A program made the translations under genes and the position numbers. 64,000 nt of DNA from Prauserella aidingensis (GTDB lineage Bacteria; Actinomycetota; Actinomycetes; Mycobacteriales; Pseudonocardiaceae). How positions within the stretch are numbered: position 1 is the first letter of the stretch; the number at the start of each line of letters is the position of its first letter. Positions 45,929 through 57,108 of this stretch are shown one piece after another. The notes under the pieces are model-generated. The model saw only the letters and a list, made by a program, of their open reading frames with translations, was not told where the DNA came from and did not search any database. Where the stretch lies: assembly GCF_024171865.1 (NCBI RefSeq), contig NZ_JAMTCN010000011.1, positions 62,001-126,000 on the forward strand, read 5' to 3'.

Positions 45929-47304
45929 ACGAGGACGTGGCGCCCCCGCCGGTGTCGGACCAGCCGCAGGCGCCACCCGAACCGCCACCCGGTTCGCCGT
46001 TGGCCGTCCGGATGCGGCCCGCGTCGCTCGACGAGGTCGTCGGCCAGCAGCACCTGCTCGGCGAAGGCGCGCCGCTGCGGAGGCTCGTGGAGGGCGCGGC
46101 CCCGGCGTCGGTGCTGCTCTACGGCCCGCCGGGCACCGGCAAGACGACGCTCGCGAACCTCGTGTCGACGGCGACCGGCAGGCGGTTCGTCGCGCTGTCG
46201 GCCCTGTCGGCGGGTGTCAAGGAGGTCCGCGGGGTCATCGAGGAGGCCCGCAGGCGGCGCAAGTACAACGCCGAGGACACCGTGCTGTTCATCGACGAGG
46301 TGCACCGGTTCTCGAAGACCCAGCAGGACGCGCTGCTCGGGGCCGTCGAGGACCGCACCGTGCTGCTCGTCGCGGCGACGACGGAGAACCCGTCCTTCTC
46401 GATCGTCTCACCGTTGCTGTCGCGGTCGCTGGTGCTGCAGCTGCGGCCGCTCACCGACGACGACGTCGCCGGGCTGCTCGGCCGGGCGCTGACCGACGAG
46501 CGCGGTCTGGCGGGCCGGTTCGAGCTCACCGACGAGGCCCACGGCCACCTCGTCCGACTCGCCTCCGGCGACGCCCGGCGCGCCCTCACGGCCCTGGAGG
46601 CCGCCGCGGACGCCGTGAGCGTCTCCGCGGCCCCGGACGAGCCGGCCGTGATCGGCCTGGAGACCGTCGAGGCGACCGTGGACAAGGCCGCCGTCCGCTA
46701 CGACCGGGACGGCGACCAGCACTACGACGTGATCAGCGCGTTCATCAAGTCGATCCGCGGCTCGGACGTCGACGCCGCCGTCCACTACCTCGCCCGCATG
46801 ATCGAGGCGGGGGAGGATCCCCGGTTCATCGCCCGCCGCCTCGTCGTGCACGCGAGCGAGGACATCGGCATGGCCGACCCGACGGCGCTGCAGTCCGCGG
46901 TCGCCGCCGCCCACGCGGTGCAGTTCATCGGCATGCCCGAGGGCAGGCTGGCGCTGGCGCAGGCCACCGTGCACCTGGCGACCGCGCCGAAGTCCAACGC
47001 CGTCATCGCGGCCATCGACGGTGCGCTCGCCGACGTCAGGGCCGGGGGTGCCGGAACGGTGCCGCCGCACCTGCGGGACGGTCACTACACCGGCGCCGCG
47101 GCGCTCGGCCACGCGCAGGGCTACCGCTACCCGCACGACGTGCCGGAGGGCGTGCTCGCCCAGCAGTACCCGCCGGACGAGCTCGTGGGCCGCGACTACT
47201 ACGCCCCCACGCAGCGCGGCGCCGAGCGGACGCTGGCCGAGCGCGTGCCGCGGCTGCGGCGCACCATCCGCGGCGAACGAGGCGACCCCGGCGAAGGGCG
47301 GTGA
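45901..47304 (+). CDS. rarA: Replication-associated recombination protein A (RarA/MgsA AAA ATPase)
   Basis: 467 residues from GTG 45901, the first start compatible with the family N-terminus [16 protein letters not shown]. Walker [10 protein letters not shown] near 75-83, Walker B F-I-D-E-V-H-R-F near 131-138, sensor 1 A-A-T-T-E-N-P-S near 160-167, then the C-terminal tetramerisation domain. RarA acts at stalled replication forks. Overlaps the SGNH gene; same position as Rv2559c. Confidence 0.95.
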   Translation: MQQDELFTVNEDVAPPPVSDQPQAPPEPPPGSPLAVRMRPASLDEVVGQQHLLGEGAPLRRLVEGAAPASVLLYGPPGTGKTTLANLVSTATGRRFVALSALSAGVKEVRGVIEEARRRRKYNAEDTVLFIDEVHRFSKTQQDALLGAVEDRTVLLVAATTENPSFSIVSPLLSRSLVLQLRPLTDDDVAGLLGRALTDERGLAGRFELTDEAHGHLVRLASGDARRALTALEAAADAVSVSAAPDEPAVIGLETVEATVDKAAVRYDRDGDQHYDVISAFIKSIRGSDVDAAVHYLARMIEAGEDPRFIARRLVVHASEDIGMADPTALQSAVAAAHAVQFIGMPEGRLALAQATVHLATAPKSNAVIAAIDGALADVRAGGAGTVPPHLRDGHYTGAAALGHAQGYRYPHDVPEGVLAQQYPPDELVGRDYYAPTQRGAERTLAERVPRLRRTIRGERGDPGEGR

Positions 47305-47312
47305 CGTCCCCG

Positions 47313-47348
47313 CGCGTGGGCGACCGGCCCGCCGCGGCCGCCCACGCG
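47313..47348 (+). terminator. Terminator after rarA
   Basis: Stem CGCGTGGGCG / CGCCCACGCG (10 bp) with a 16-base loop, eight bases past the rarA stop. Confidence 0.6.
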
Positions 47349-47487
47349 GGCCTGCACGGAGTACGGGTGCGACACGCTGGGTCACCGAGAGGCAGGGCTG
47401 CCGCTCCGGACGGGGTGGCGCACGGTAGCCTCACAGTTCCCATCGACCCAAGGGACCGTCTCACCGATCCATGAATAGGGAGGGCAC

Positions 47488-47892
47488 GTGTCGGCAGGGC
47501 AGATCGCCGCACTGGTCGCCGCGGGCGCCTTCGTGCTGCTGGTGTTGTTCTTGGTGATCGCGCTGGTCAAGCTCGGTCGTACGCTCGACGAAGCCACGGT
47601 CGCGATCCGCAAGGCGCACGAGAACACCGACCCGCTGTTGCACGGGGCCAGCGACACGATCACGCACGTCAACACCCAACTGGAACGGGTCGACGGCATC
47701 ACGTCCGATGTGCGCACCGTGTCCGGCAACGCTTCCGCGCTGTCGTCGGTGTTCACCGCGACGCTCGGCGGGCCGCTGGTGAAGACCGCGGCGCTGTCGT
47801 ACGGCATGAGCAAGGCGATCAAGGCGCGCCGCGCGGCGAAGGCCGAGAACGGCAAGCACACGCTCCGGCGCGGGAGGAAGAGCAAGCGATGA
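47488..47892 (+). CDS. DUF948-family membrane-anchored protein
   Basis: 134 residues from GTG 47488 with GGGAGGG upstream. One membrane helix at residues 5-28, then the DUF948 pattern: helical R-T-L-D-E-A-T-V-A-I, N-T-Q-L-E-R-V-D-G-I, and a basic C-terminus. Topology suggests a helical domain on the cytoplasmic side. It overlaps the next gene by four bases and is a frequent neighbour of alaS in actinobacteria. Function unknown. Confidence 0.88.
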   Translation: MSAGQIAALVAAGAFVLLVLFLVIALVKLGRTLDEATVAIRKAHENTDPLLHGASDTITHVNTQLERVDGITSDVRTVSGNASALSSVFTATLGGPLVKTAALSYGMSKAIKARRAAKAENGKHTLRRGRKSKR

Positions 47893-48395
47893 AACGCCTG
47901 TTCTGGCTGGGAGTCGGCGTGGCCGCAGGCGTCACGCTGTCCCGCAAGGCCAGTGAGACCGCTCGTCAAGCCACTCCGGTGGGCGTAGCCTCGAACCTGG
48001 GTGACGCCGTGCGTGAACTCGCCGGCGCCGTCGGCGCGTTCGGAGCGGACGTCCGCGCCGGCATGAGTGAGCGGGAGCAGGAGCTGAGTCGGATCGTGGA
48101 CCGCCCGGTGACGCAGGTCCGGCCGCCGGAGCCTGATCGGTCGGCACAGCCCGGTCGGTCGGCACAATCGGGTCGGTCGGCACAGCCCGGCAGGCCGGTG
48201 CAGCAGGCGAGGATGTCGTCTCCGGCGTCGGCGCCCCCGCAGGCGGGCGCGCCCGGTCAGACCGGTGGACGCCCGCCGCGACCCGCTCGCCCCGCGGGCC
48301 AGGCCGGTCAGCAAGGCCTTCCCCAACCGGGACGTGGCCAGGGTGGCAGGCCGTCGGCGCAGCGCAGGTCGCGAGCTCCGCGGGCGGAAGGCTGA
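47889..48395 (+). CDS. DUF6167-like hypothetical protein with disordered tail
   Basis: 168 residues; ATGA overlap with the DUF948 gene. Residues 1-65: a hydrophobic start M-K-R-L-F-W-L-G-V-G-V-A-A-G-V-T and a helical segment that matches small proteins (DUF6167) found between DUF948 and alaS genes. Residues 70-168 are Pro/Gly/Arg/Ala-rich with repeated R-S-A-Q-P-G units. Probably membrane-associated. Function unknown. Confidence 0.8.
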   Translation: MKRLFWLGVGVAAGVTLSRKASETARQATPVGVASNLGDAVRELAGAVGAFGADVRAGMSEREQELSRIVDRPVTQVRPPEPDRSAQPGRSAQSGRSAQPGRPVQQARMSSPASAPPQAGAPGQTGGRPPRPARPAGQAGQQGLPQPGRGQGGRPSAQRRSRAPRAEG

Positions 48396-48617
48396 GGCCA
48401 CCAGGCCACCGGGCCCCGTCGCCCGCCTGTGCCTTCCGCCGCCCCGGTCCGACGCCGTAGGCGGTCTGCCGAACCAGACCGCCGATCCCACCGGCGGCGG
48501 GCTCCCCGACGGCGGTCGTCGCTCATACCGCTGCGACGGTCGGGGAACCCGGAACCGGCGAGCACCCCGGTGCACCCGCCGGCCCGGAACCGCCGCCACA
48601 TCTGCGAGGAAGCTCCA

Positions 48618-51281
48618 GTGGAAACACACGAAATCAGCAAACGGTTCCTCGACCACTTCGAGAACCACGGCCACACCCGCGTGCCCAGCGCGTCCCTGAT
48701 CCTGGACGACCCGACGCTGCTGTTCGTCAACGCCGGCATGGTCCAGTTCAAGCCCTACTTCCTCGGCGAGGTCCCGCCGCCGTACCCGCGTGCGACGAGC
48801 GTGCAGAAGTGCGTGCGCACCGGCGACATCGACGAGGTCGGCAAGACCACGCGCCACAACACGTTCTTCCAGATGGCCGGCAACTTCTCGTTCGGCGACT
48901 ACTTCAAGGAAGGCGCGATCGCACGGGCCTGGGAGCTGCTGACGTCCTCGCAGGACGCGGGCGGCCTCGGGTTCGACCCGGCGCGGCTCTGGGTGACCGT
49001 CTACGAACACGACGCCGAGGCCGCGGGCCTGTGGCGCGAGATCACCGGCATCCCGTCCGAGCGGATCCAGGTGCGGGACGGCAAGGACAACTACTGGGAC
49101 ATGGGCGTACCCGGTCCCGGCGGTCCGTGCTCGGAGATCTACTACGACCGCGGCCCCGAGTACGGCCGCGACGGCGGTCCCGTGGTCGACGAGGATCGGT
49201 ACCTCGAGATCTGGAACCTCGTGTTCATGCAGGACATCCGCGGCGAGCAGAGTCCCAAGCTGGGCCACGCGCCGATCGGTGAACTGCCGCAGAAGAACAT
49301 CGACACTGGCATGGGCATCGAGCGCGTCGCCTTCCTGCTGCAGGGCGTGGACAACGTCTACGAGACCGACCTGGTGCGCCCCGTCATCGCGCGGGCCGAG
49401 GAGTTCTCCGGCAGGCGGTACGGCTCCGACCACGCCGACGACGTGCGCTTCCGCGTCATCGCGGACCACGCCCGTTCCGGCGTGATGCTCATCGGCGACG
49501 GCGTCACGCCGGGCAACGAGGCCCGCGGCTACGTGCTGCGGCGGCTGCTGCGGCGGATCGTCCGCGCCGTCCGGCTGCTCGGCGTCCACGAACCGGTGCT
49601 GCCCGAGTTCGCCCAGGTGGTGCGTGACGCGATGGCGCCGTCGTACCCCGAGATCGCACGCGACTTCGACCGCATCAGCGACGTCATGCGCCAGGAGGAG
49701 GAATCGTTCCTGGCGACCCTGACCAGCGGCTCGCGCATCTTCGACCTGGCCGCCCAGGAGACGAAGCGCTCCGGCGGGTCGATCCTGGCCGGTGACAAGG
49801 CGTTCCAGCTGCACGACACCTACGGCTTCCCGATCGACCTGACCCTCGAGATGGCAGCCGAACAGGGCCTGTCCGTCGACGAGGACGGCTTCCGCACGCT
49901 CATGGAGGAGCAGCGGCAGCGGGCGAAGGCCGACGCGGCCTCCCGCAAGACCGGCCACGGCGACCTGTCGGTCTACCGGCGCCTGCTCGAACAGCACGGC
50001 GAGACGGAGTTCCTCGGGTACACGGACCTGCAGGCCACGGCCACGGTCCTCGGACTGCTCTCGGACGGGCAGCCGGTGTCCGTCCTCGGCGAGGGCAGCA
50101 AGGCCGAGATCATCCTCGACCGCACCCCGTTCTACGGCGAGAGCGGTGGCCAGATCGCCGACACCGGCGTGCTCGTGGGCCACGGCGTCGAGGTCACCAT
50201 CACCGACGTGCAGAAGCTCGTGCCGGGCCTGTTCGTCCACCGCGGTGAGGTCACGGGCGGTGAGCTCGCGCTCGACACGGAGCTGACGGCGTCGGTCGAC
50301 GAGACGCGGCGGCAGTCGGTCGCGCGGTCGCACTCGGCGACGCACCTGGTCCACGCCGCGGTCCGGGGCGCGTACGGGAACCGGGCCGCACAGGCCGGTT
50401 CGCTGAACTCGCCCGGCCGGATGCGGTTCGACTTCACCACGCCGGGCGCCGTGTCGTCGGACGTGCTGACCGAGGTCGAGGAAGAGGTCAACGACTACCT
50501 GCAGACCGACGTCGAGGTGTCCGCGTACACGACGACGAAGGACAAGGCGCTCGAACTCGGCGCGATCGCGCTGTTCGGCGAGAAGTACGGCAACGACGTA
50601 CGGGTGGTCGACATGGGCGACTACTCGCGCGAGCTGTGCGGCGGCACTCACGTCGGCCGGATCGGTGAGCTCGGCCTGGTCAAGCTCGTGTCCGACGCGT
50701 CGATCGGCTCGGGGGTGCACCGCGTCGAGGCGCTGGTCGGCACCGACGCCCTTCGCCAGGTGCGGAAGGAGCAGCTCCTCGTGTCGCAGCTGGCGGGCAC
50801 GCTGAAGGTGCCCGCCGAGCAGGTACCCGAGCGCATCGAGGACGTGCTGGCGCGCCTGCGCAGCGCGGAGAAGGAGATCGAGCAGCTCAAGACCCAGCAG
50901 GTCCTCGGTTCGGCGGGCTCGCTGGCCGACGGCGCCGAGGACGTCGCGGGCGTCGCGCTGGTCGCGCGGAAGCTCGACGGCGGTATCGATGCGGCCGGCG
51001 TGCGTGCGCTCGCGGGCGAGGTCCGCAACCGGCTCGGCTCCCGCCCCGGTGTCGTCGCGCTGTTCGCGCCGTCCGATGACGGCAAGGTCAGCTTCGTCGT
51101 CGCGACGACGTCGGCGGCCCGGGACAAGGGCCTCGCCGCGGGCACGCTCGTCCCGTCGTTCGCCGAGGCCGTCGGCGGCCGCGGCGGCGGCAAGCCGGAC
51201 ATGGCGCAGGGCGGCGGCAGCAACCCGGCCGGTATCGACCAGGCGATCGCGGCGTTGCGGAACGCCCTCGCGAACGGGTGA
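48618..51281 (+). CDS. alaS: Alanyl-tRNA synthetase
   Basis: 887 residues from GTG 48618, preceded by GAGGAAG. Catalytic core (1-250) with [16 protein letters not shown] near 79-94; tRNA-binding helical region to about 460; editing domain with zinc site H-S-A-T-H near 572-576 and C-G-G-T-H near 674-678; C-Ala dimerisation domain at the end ([12 protein letters not shown] near 860-871). It charges tRNA-Ala and clears Ser/Gly errors. Stop overlaps ruvX. Confidence 0.97.
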   Translation: METHEISKRFLDHFENHGHTRVPSASLILDDPTLLFVNAGMVQFKPYFLGEVPPPYPRATSVQKCVRTGDIDEVGKTTRHNTFFQMAGNFSFGDYFKEGAIARAWELLTSSQDAGGLGFDPARLWVTVYEHDAEAAGLWREITGIPSERIQVRDGKDNYWDMGVPGPGGPCSEIYYDRGPEYGRDGGPVVDEDRYLEIWNLVFMQDIRGEQSPKLGHAPIGELPQKNIDTGMGIERVAFLLQGVDNVYETDLVRPVIARAEEFSGRRYGSDHADDVRFRVIADHARSGVMLIGDGVTPGNEARGYVLRRLLRRIVRAVRLLGVHEPVLPEFAQVVRDAMAPSYPEIARDFDRISDVMRQEEESFLATLTSGSRIFDLAAQETKRSGGSILAGDKAFQLHDTYGFPIDLTLEMAAEQGLSVDEDGFRTLMEEQRQRAKADAASRKTGHGDLSVYRRLLEQHGETEFLGYTDLQATATVLGLLSDGQPVSVLGEGSKAEIILDRTPFYGESGGQIADTGVLVGHGVEVTITDVQKLVPGLFVHRGEVTGGELALDTELTASVDETRRQSVARSHSATHLVHAAVRGAYGNRAAQAGSLNSPGRMRFDFTTPGAVSSDVLTEVEEEVNDYLQTDVEVSAYTTTKDKALELGAIALFGEKYGNDVRVVDMGDYSRELCGGTHVGRIGELGLVKLVSDASIGSGVHRVEALVGTDALRQVRKEQLLVSQLAGTLKVPAEQVPERIEDVLARLRSAEKEIEQLKTQQVLGSAGSLADGAEDVAGVALVARKLDGGIDAAGVRALAGEVRNRLGSRPGVVALFAPSDDGKVSFVVATTSAARDKGLAAGTLVPSFAEAVGGRGGGKPDMAQGGGSNPAGIDQAIAALRNALANG

Positions 51282-51769
51282 GTGACGTGGAGCCGGACCG
51301 GCCCGGGGCCGACGACCCCGGGCCGGGTCGTCGGCTCGCCGTGGATGTCGGTTCCGTCCGAGTCGGGGTGGCACTGAGCGATCCCGGCCCCATGCTGGCG
51401 ACTCCGCTCGTTACGCTGGCCCGGGACTCGGAGGGGAATACCGACATCGGCGAGCTCGCGGGGCTCGTCGCCGAACACGACGTGGTCGAGGTGATCGTGG
51501 GACTCCCCAGAACGTTGGCCGATCGGCACGGTTCCGCCGCCGAGATCGCGGCGGACTACGCGCGGCGGCTCGGCGAGCGGATCGCGACTCCGGTGCGACT
51601 GGCGGACGAGCGACTGACGACCGTCACCGCGAGCCGGATGCTGTCGCAGCGCGGTGTCAAGGGCAAGAAGCAGCGTGCGGTCGTGGACCAGGCCGCGGCC
51701 GTGGAGATCCTGCAGGCGTGGCTCGACGCCCGTGGCGCGGCGATCGCGAGGGGGACCGGACCGGCATGA
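51278..51769 (+). CDS. ruvX: Holliday junction resolvase-like protein RuvX (YqgF)
   Basis: 163 residues from GTG 51278 (GTGA overlap with alaS). RNase H-like fold: [15 protein letters not shown] near 21-35, V-I-V-G-L-P-R-T near 74-81, D-E-R-L-T-T near 110-115, V-D-Q-A-A-A-V near 137-143; all acidic active-site residues are present. Family members process the 5' end of pre-16S rRNA. Overlaps mltG. Confidence 0.93.
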   Translation: MSDVEPDRPGADDPGPGRRLAVDVGSVRVGVALSDPGPMLATPLVTLARDSEGNTDIGELAGLVAEHDVVEVIVGLPRTLADRHGSAAEIAADYARRLGERIATPVRLADERLTTVTASRMLSQRGVKGKKQRAVVDQAAAVEILQAWLDARGAAIARGTGPA

Positions 51770-53859
51770 CGAGCCCGCACGACGGACCCCCGCCGCGCGA
51801 CCCGCGTGACCCCCGTCCGCCCCGGCGCCCCGGCACGGCGACGCCGAGCGCGCACGAGCCACCGCAGCCGGACGACCCCCGGCACGCGGATTCCCGGCGT
51901 TCGGAAGGTCGGCGTTCGGAAGGTCGGCGTTCGGAAGGTCGGCCGTCGGAACCGCCGCACGCGGAGCCGCCGCGGCCGCCCGCGGCGCGTCGTCCTGACG
52001 GGCAGCCCCCGCGCGGCCCGGCCCACGATCGGCAGCAGCCCCCGGGGCCGCCGCCCGGGCCGCCGCCGAAGCGTCCGCGCAGGCAGCCTCCACCCGAGGG
52101 CGGGGCGCGCCGCGCTCCGCAGGAACCACCGCCTGCGCCCCCACGCCGGCCCGAACCGCCGCGCACCTCGGCGGCGGAGGACCCGCCACCCGGGCGCGGC
52201 GACCGCTCGCGGCCGTCGATGCCGCCCGCCGGATCCGTCCCTCCCGCGGGCGAGGACGGTCCGCGTCCACCGCGCCACGCTCGGCACGCCGCGGACGGCG
52301 CTCCGCCGGAGCCTCCGCGTGCGCCCCGGCCCCGTCGCGCGCCGGGGCACGACCCCGCAGCCCGGCAGCACGAGCCGCGTCCGGGTCCGAACCACGGCGT
52401 GCACCCGGACGAACGTCCGACGCAGAGCTTCGACGTCGTCGACGAGGACCCGGTCGCCGACCCGTACGCAGTCGACTCGTACGCCGCGGATCCGTATGCC
52501 GCCGACCCGTACTACGACGACGGGTACGACGATGACGGCGTGGCTCGCTTCGACGACGGGTACGACGACGCGGCTCGCTACGACGAGTACGAGGACGTCG
52601 ACCGCGACTATTACGACGACCATTACGACGACGGCTACGACGACGAGCGCGACGGCCACGGCGACGACGAGGACGACGACCGCGCGGAGCCGTCGTACAT
52701 CCTCGGCGGCGACGACGGTGACGATCCGCCGCCGACGAAGCGGCGCCGCGGCCGGCGCGCCTTCCGATGGGTGGCGGCGCTCATGGTGCTGGCACTCCTC
52801 GCGGGCGGCGCCTACATCGGTGCGCGAGAACTGCTCGGCTTCGGGTACGAGGACTACGAGGGACCCGGCGACAAGGACGTCCTGCTGCACGTCGAACAGG
52901 GCGATTCGACGGGTGTCATCGCGTCGAAGCTGGCGAAACTCGACGCCGTGGCGAGCCCCGACGCGTTCGTCGAGGCGGCGAAGGACGACCAACGGGTGCT
53001 GGCGATCCAGCCCGGCTACTACGTGGTCAAGACCAAGGCCTCGGGCACCAGTGCGGTCGAGACACTCGTGGGTCCGGACGCCCAGGTGGGGCAGGCCGAG
53101 ATCCGCGCGGGCACCCGGTTGGCCGACCGGGGCGGGGACAGCCCGAAGTCCGGTGTGCTGAGCCTGCTCTCCGAGGCGTCGTGCGCCGACCTCAACGGTG
53201 AGAGCACGTGCGTCAGCGTCGACGACATGCAGGAGACGGTCCGGACGACGGACCTGACGGAGCTGGGCGTGCCCGAGTGGGCTGCGAAACCGGCCCAGCA
53301 GAAGGGGCCGGAACACCGCCTCGAAGGTCTCATCACGCCGGGTATCTACAACGTCCGGCCGGGCTGGGATGCCCGCAAGCTGCTCACCGAGGTGCTGACG
53401 ACGTCGGCGACGCGGCTGGAGGCTGCGGGCCTGCCGGACGCCGCGGAGGGAACGGGCCATTCGCCGTACGAGGTCCTGACCATCGCGTCGATCGTGCAGG
53501 TCGAAGGTGTGGAGGCCGACTTCGGCAAGATCGCCCGGGTGATCGAGAACCGGCTGAGCGCCGGGATGGCGCTGGAGATGGACTCCTCCATCAACTACGC
53601 GGTGAAGAATCCGACGATCCGCACGAAGGAAGATGCGCGGTACGAGGACGGCCCGCACAACACCTACACCCGGAAGGGCCTGCCCGCGACACCGCTGGGT
53701 GCGGCGAGCCAGAAGGCGATCGCCGCGGCGGAGTCCCCGCAGGAAGGTCCGTGGAAGTACTTCGTGCTGTGCGAGGAGAACGGTCTCTCGTGCTTCAGCG
53801 AGACGTATCCCCAGCACAGGAAGGAAGTCGATCGGGCCCAGAGCAAGGGGGTGTGGTGA
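51766..53859 (+). CDS. mltG: Endolytic transglycosylase MltG with long N-terminal extension
   Basis: 697 residues from ATG 51766 (ATGA overlap). Residues 1-225 are Pro/Arg-rich with three R-R-S-E-G units from a 15-bp repeat; 225-310 are Asp/Tyr-rich and acidic; then K-R-R-R-G-R-R-A and one membrane helix near 340-360. The YceG/MltG domain covers about 370-695, with [12 protein letters not shown] near 570-581 (catalytic Glu), I-A-R-V-I-E-N-R-L and M-D-S-S-I-N-Y-A. It cleaves nascent glycan strands in the wall. The cytoplasmic extension of about 340 residues is far longer than in E. coli. Confidence 0.93.
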   Translation: MTSPHDGPPPRDPRDPRPPRRPGTATPSAHEPPQPDDPRHADSRRSEGRRSEGRRSEGRPSEPPHAEPPRPPAARRPDGQPPRGPAHDRQQPPGPPPGPPPKRPRRQPPPEGGARRAPQEPPPAPPRRPEPPRTSAAEDPPPGRGDRSRPSMPPAGSVPPAGEDGPRPPRHARHAADGAPPEPPRAPRPRRAPGHDPAARQHEPRPGPNHGVHPDERPTQSFDVVDEDPVADPYAVDSYAADPYAADPYYDDGYDDDGVARFDDGYDDAARYDEYEDVDRDYYDDHYDDGYDDERDGHGDDEDDDRAEPSYILGGDDGDDPPPTKRRRGRRAFRWVAALMVLALLAGGAYIGARELLGFGYEDYEGPGDKDVLLHVEQGDSTGVIASKLAKLDAVASPDAFVEAAKDDQRVLAIQPGYYVVKTKASGTSAVETLVGPDAQVGQAEIRAGTRLADRGGDSPKSGVLSLLSEASCADLNGESTCVSVDDMQETVRTTDLTELGVPEWAAKPAQQKGPEHRLEGLITPGIYNVRPGWDARKLLTEVLTTSATRLEAAGLPDAAEGTGHSPYEVLTIASIVQVEGVEADFGKIARVIENRLSAGMALEMDSSINYAVKNPTIRTKEDARYEDGPHNTYTRKGLPATPLGAASQKAIAAAESPQEGPWKYFVLCEENGLSCFSETYPQHRKEVDRAQSKGVW
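51895..51939 (+). repeat. Three perfect 15-bp in-frame tandem repeats in mltG
   Basis: CGGCGTTCGGAAGGT at 51895-51909, 51910-51924 and 51925-51939, followed by a diverged fourth unit. It encodes R-R-S-E-G three times in the disordered N-terminal part. Confidence 0.9.
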
Positions 53860-54707
53860 GCGGAGGCGCACGCCGGGCCGCGGTGCTCGGCAGGCCCGTC
53901 GACCATTCGCTCTCGCCCGTACTCCACGGTGCGGCGTACCGGGCGCTGGACCTGCCCGGCTGGACCTACGAGCGCATCGACATGGACGACGCCGGGCTGC
54001 CCGCGTTCGTCGACGGTCTCGGCCCGGAGTGGGCCGGATTGTCGGTGACCATGCCCGGGAAACGCGCGGCGCTGGCGCACGCGGTGGAGGCCACGCCGCG
54101 GGCGCGTGCCGTGGGCGCGGCCAACACGCTCGTCCCCGGCGACGGCGGGTGGCGGGCCGACTGCACCGACGTCGACGGCGTCGTCGGCGCCCTGCGGTGT
54201 GCGGGCGGGTTCACCGGCGGCGGCCGGGCGGTGGTGATCGGCGCGGGCGGCACGGCCGCGGCCGTGGTCGTGGCCGCGGCGGAGCTGGACCTGACCTCGG
54301 TCGCGCTGGTCGTGCGGGAACCGGCGAGGGCCGCGGAGACGATCGAGGCCGCGCGGCGCGTGGGACTCGACGTCGAGGTGCTGCGCTGGGCGGACGTCGA
54401 CGTCGCCGCCCTCGCCGCCGGCGCGGACCTGCTGGTCAGCACCGTGCCGTCCGAGGCACTGACCGCCGACCTCGACGCGCTGGCCGGAGTGCCGTGCGCG
54501 CTCGACGTCATCTACCACCCGTGGCCGACCCCGTTGGCACAGGCCGTGACGGCGCGTGGCGGCCGTGTCGCGACCGGTCTGGACATGCTGTTGCACCAGG
54601 CGTTCGGCCAGGTGGAACAGTTCACCGGCCGCGCGGCTCCCCGCGAGGCGATGCGCGACGCGTTGCGCGAGGCCACCGGCGGCGAGGTCCCGCTGCCGCT
54701 CGACTGA
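53856..54707 (+). CDS. aroE: Shikimate dehydrogenase
   Basis: 283 residues from GTG 53856 (GTGA overlap with mltG). Substrate site V-D-H-S-L-S-P-V-L-H near 12-21, catalytic Lys in V-T-M-P-G-K-R near 62-68, N-T-L-V-P near 86-90, D-C-T-D-V-D-G near 98-104; NADP site G-A-G-G-T-A-A near 125-131. It reduces 3-dehydroshikimate to shikimate with NADPH. First of the aro genes in this stretch; aroC, aroK and aroB lie 7-9 kb downstream beyond an inserted segment. Confidence 0.95.
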   Translation: MSGGARRAAVLGRPVDHSLSPVLHGAAYRALDLPGWTYERIDMDDAGLPAFVDGLGPEWAGLSVTMPGKRAALAHAVEATPRARAVGAANTLVPGDGGWRADCTDVDGVVGALRCAGGFTGGGRAVVIGAGGTAAAVVVAAAELDLTSVALVVREPARAAETIEAARRVGLDVEVLRWADVDVAALAAGADLLVSTVPSEALTADLDALAGVPCALDVIYHPWPTPLAQAVTARGGRVATGLDMLLHQAFGQVEQFTGRAAPREAMRDALREATGGEVPLPLD

Positions 54708-54812
54708 GCTTCCGCCCGCCGCCCGGTGCGGACGGTGGACGCTCGTTTCTTGAAGGACGCCCGGAATTCACCCGTCACTCGTAAGGTGGGGCGCGACTTC
54801 CGGGAGGTAACT

Positions 54813-56030
54813 GTGCGTCGATCGCGTTGGCTGTCAGGGTTCGTCGGTGTGGCCGCATCGGCAGGACTGGTCGTGTCGTCCGTTCCGGCGATGGCCGATC
54901 CCGGCCCGGGTCGGGGAGGTCCCGAGAACGTACGGTTCGCGACCTTCAACGCGTCGCTGAACCGTGCGACCGAGGGGCAGCTGCTGCGGGACCTGTCCAC
55001 CGGCGACGACGAACAGGCACGCAAGGTCGCCGAGGTCGTCCAGCGCAACCGGCCCGACGTGCTGCTGCTGAACGAGTTCGACCACGTCCCGGGCGGTGCC
55101 GCGGCCGATGCGTTCCGCGAGAACTACCTCGAGGTGGGCCAGAACGGCGCCGCGCCGATCGACTATCCGCACGCCTACACCGCACCGGTCAACACCGGCG
55201 TGCCCACGGGCTTCGACCTCAACCGGGACGGCGAGACCGGCGGCCCCGACGACGCGCACGGCTTCGGCGACTTCGAAGGCCAGTACGGAATGCTGGTGCT
55301 GTCGAAACACCCGATCGACACCGCCGCCGTGCGCACGTTCCAGAAGTTCCGCTGGAAGGACATGCCCGGCGCGACGCTGCCCGACGACCCGGCCACACCC
55401 GAGGACGGCGACTGGTACTCCGACGAGATTCTCGACGTCCTGCGGCTGTCGTCGAAGTCGCACTGGGACGTGCCGATCGAGGTCGGCGGCCGCACCGTGC
55501 ACTTCCTCACCGCGCACCCCACCCCGCCGAGCTTCGACGGCGAAGAGGACCGCAACGGCACCCGCAACCACGACGAAATCCGCTTCTGGGCGGACTACGT
55601 GACCCCGGGGAAGGGCCGCTACATCTACGACGACGCGGGCGGCCGCGGTGGTCTGAAGCCCGGGGAGCGGTTCGTCGTCGCGGGCGACTACAACGCCGAC
55701 CCGTACGACGGCGACAGCGTCGACGCCGCGGCCACGCAACTGCTCGACGCGCCGCTCGTGCGCGACACCCGGCCCGCCAGTGAGGGCGCCGTCGTGGCCG
55801 CCGACCAGCAGGGCGGCGCCAACGACGAGCACATCGGCCCCGCACGGCTCGACACCGCCGACTTCGCCGACGAATCACCCGGAAACCTGCGGGTCGACTA
55901 CGTGCTGCCGTCCCGTGGGCTGATTCCCCACCACGACGGCGTGTTCTGGCCGGAGCCGGGCAGCGCACTGGCCCGGCTGAACGACACGTCCGACCACCAC
56001 CTGGTCCACGTCGACGTGTTCGTGCCCTGA
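54813..56030 (+). CDS. Secreted endonuclease/exonuclease/phosphatase-family protein
   Basis: 405 residues from GTG 54813, with GGGAGGT upstream. N-terminal signal peptide: R-R-S-R-W then a hydrophobic stretch and cleavage after A-M-A near residue 28. EEP fold: V-R-F-A-T-F-N-A-S-L near 37-46, D-V-L-L-L-N-E-F-D near 83-91, G-D-Y-N-A-D-P near 288-294, D-Y-V-L-P-S-R-G near 360-367, D-H-H-L-V-H-V near 393-399. The metal and catalytic residues (Asn, Glu, Asp, His) are present. It may act as a nuclease, phosphodiesterase or phosphatase outside the cell; substrate unknown. It lies in the segment splitting the aro genes. Confidence 0.88.
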   Translation: MRRSRWLSGFVGVAASAGLVVSSVPAMADPGPGRGGPENVRFATFNASLNRATEGQLLRDLSTGDDEQARKVAEVVQRNRPDVLLLNEFDHVPGGAAADAFRENYLEVGQNGAAPIDYPHAYTAPVNTGVPTGFDLNRDGETGGPDDAHGFGDFEGQYGMLVLSKHPIDTAAVRTFQKFRWKDMPGATLPDDPATPEDGDWYSDEILDVLRLSSKSHWDVPIEVGGRTVHFLTAHPTPPSFDGEEDRNGTRNHDEIRFWADYVTPGKGRYIYDDAGGRGGLKPGERFVVAGDYNADPYDGDSVDAAATQLLDAPLVRDTRPASEGAVVAADQQGGANDEHIGPARLDTADFADESPGNLRVDYVLPSRGLIPHHDGVFWPEPGSALARLNDTSDHHLVHVDVFVP

Positions 56031-56127
56031 TCCGCGGGAGCACATCGGCCGCGGCAGGCGCGTGGGTGGCGGCAGCCGTGGGTGCGCGTCACTCGGTCTC
56101 CCGCCGCGCAGGCGTTAGCGTGTGGGC

Positions 56128-57075
56128 ATGAAGATCGCGATTCTCGACGACTATCAGAACATCGCGCGCGAGCTGGCCGACTGGGACTCGCTCGGCGCCG
56201 AGGTGGACGTACTGACCGAGCACCTCGCCGATCCGGACGCCCTGGTGGAGCGGCTCGCCGGGTGCGAGGTCGTGGTCGCCATGCGCGAGCGCACCGGGTT
56301 GCCCGGTGACGTGCTGCGGCGACTGCCGGACCTGCGGCTGATCGTCAGTCTCGGTGGTGCGCGAAATCCGGCGATCGACCTCAAGGCCGCCGACGAACTC
56401 GGCATCGTCGTGTCGCACACCGGCTACCTGCCCCACCCGACCGCCGAGCACACGTGGGCGCTGATCCTCGCGGCGATGCGCGGGATCCCGGACGAGACGC
56501 GGTCCGTACGCGACGGCGGCTGGCAGACGTCGGTCGGCCGCAGCCTGCAGGGAGCCACACTGGGCATCATCGGTCTGGGCAGGCTCGGCGGCCGTGTCGC
56601 GCGGATCGGCCAGGCCTTCGGGATGCGCACCATCGCGTGGAGCACGAACCTCACCCAGGAGAAGGCCGACGAGCACGACGTCCTCGCCGTCCCGAAGGAG
56701 CAACTGCTGACCGAGTCCGACGTCGTGACGATCCACCAGGTGCTCAGCGCGCGCACCCGGGGCCTCGTCGGCGCGCCGGAACTGGCCGCGATGAAGCCGG
56801 ACGCGTGGCTGGTCAACACCTCACGCGGGCCGATCGTCGACGAGGCCGCGCTGCTCGACGCGCTGCGCGAGCGCCGTATCGGCGGTGCCGCACTCGACGT
56901 CTACGACACCGAGCCGCTGCCCGCCGACCATCCGTTGCGGAGCGTGCCGAACACCGTGCTCACCCCGCACATCGGCTACGTCGTGCGCGACCTGTACGAG
57001 GTGTTCTACCGCGACGCGGTCGCCGACATCGCCGCGTACCAGGCCGGTGAGCCGATTCGGGTGATGTCGCCGTAG
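56128..57075 (+). CDS. D-2-hydroxyacid dehydrogenase family protein
   Basis: 315 residues from ATG 56128 (GTG 56122 in frame). NAD-binding G-I-I-G-L-G-R-L-G-G-R-V-A near 145-157; catalytic Arg/Glu/His in R-T-R-G-L near 209-213, D-V-Y-D-T-E-P near 256-262 and T-P-H-I-G-Y near 281-286. It reduces 2-ketoacids or oxidises D-2-hydroxyacids. The K-I-A-I-L-D-D-Y-Q N-terminus marks a common actinobacterial and fungal branch of unknown substrate. Confidence 0.9.
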   Translation: MKIAILDDYQNIARELADWDSLGAEVDVLTEHLADPDALVERLAGCEVVVAMRERTGLPGDVLRRLPDLRLIVSLGGARNPAIDLKAADELGIVVSHTGYLPHPTAEHTWALILAAMRGIPDETRSVRDGGWQTSVGRSLQGATLGIIGLGRLGGRVARIGQAFGMRTIAWSTNLTQEKADEHDVLAVPKEQLLTESDVVTIHQVLSARTRGLVGAPELAAMKPDAWLVNTSRGPIVDEAALLDALRERRIGGAALDVYDTEPLPADHPLRSVPNTVLTPHIGYVVRDLYEVFYRDAVADIAAYQAGEPIRVMSP

Positions 57076-57108
57076 TCCACGGTCGTGGTGCCGGAGGGCC
57101 CCGCGGGC

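Noticed and set aside
47382-51374. 1330-residue minus-strand open frame over alaS
   Set aside because: Shadow of alaS and its neighbours; Val/Leu/Arg-rich with no family pattern.
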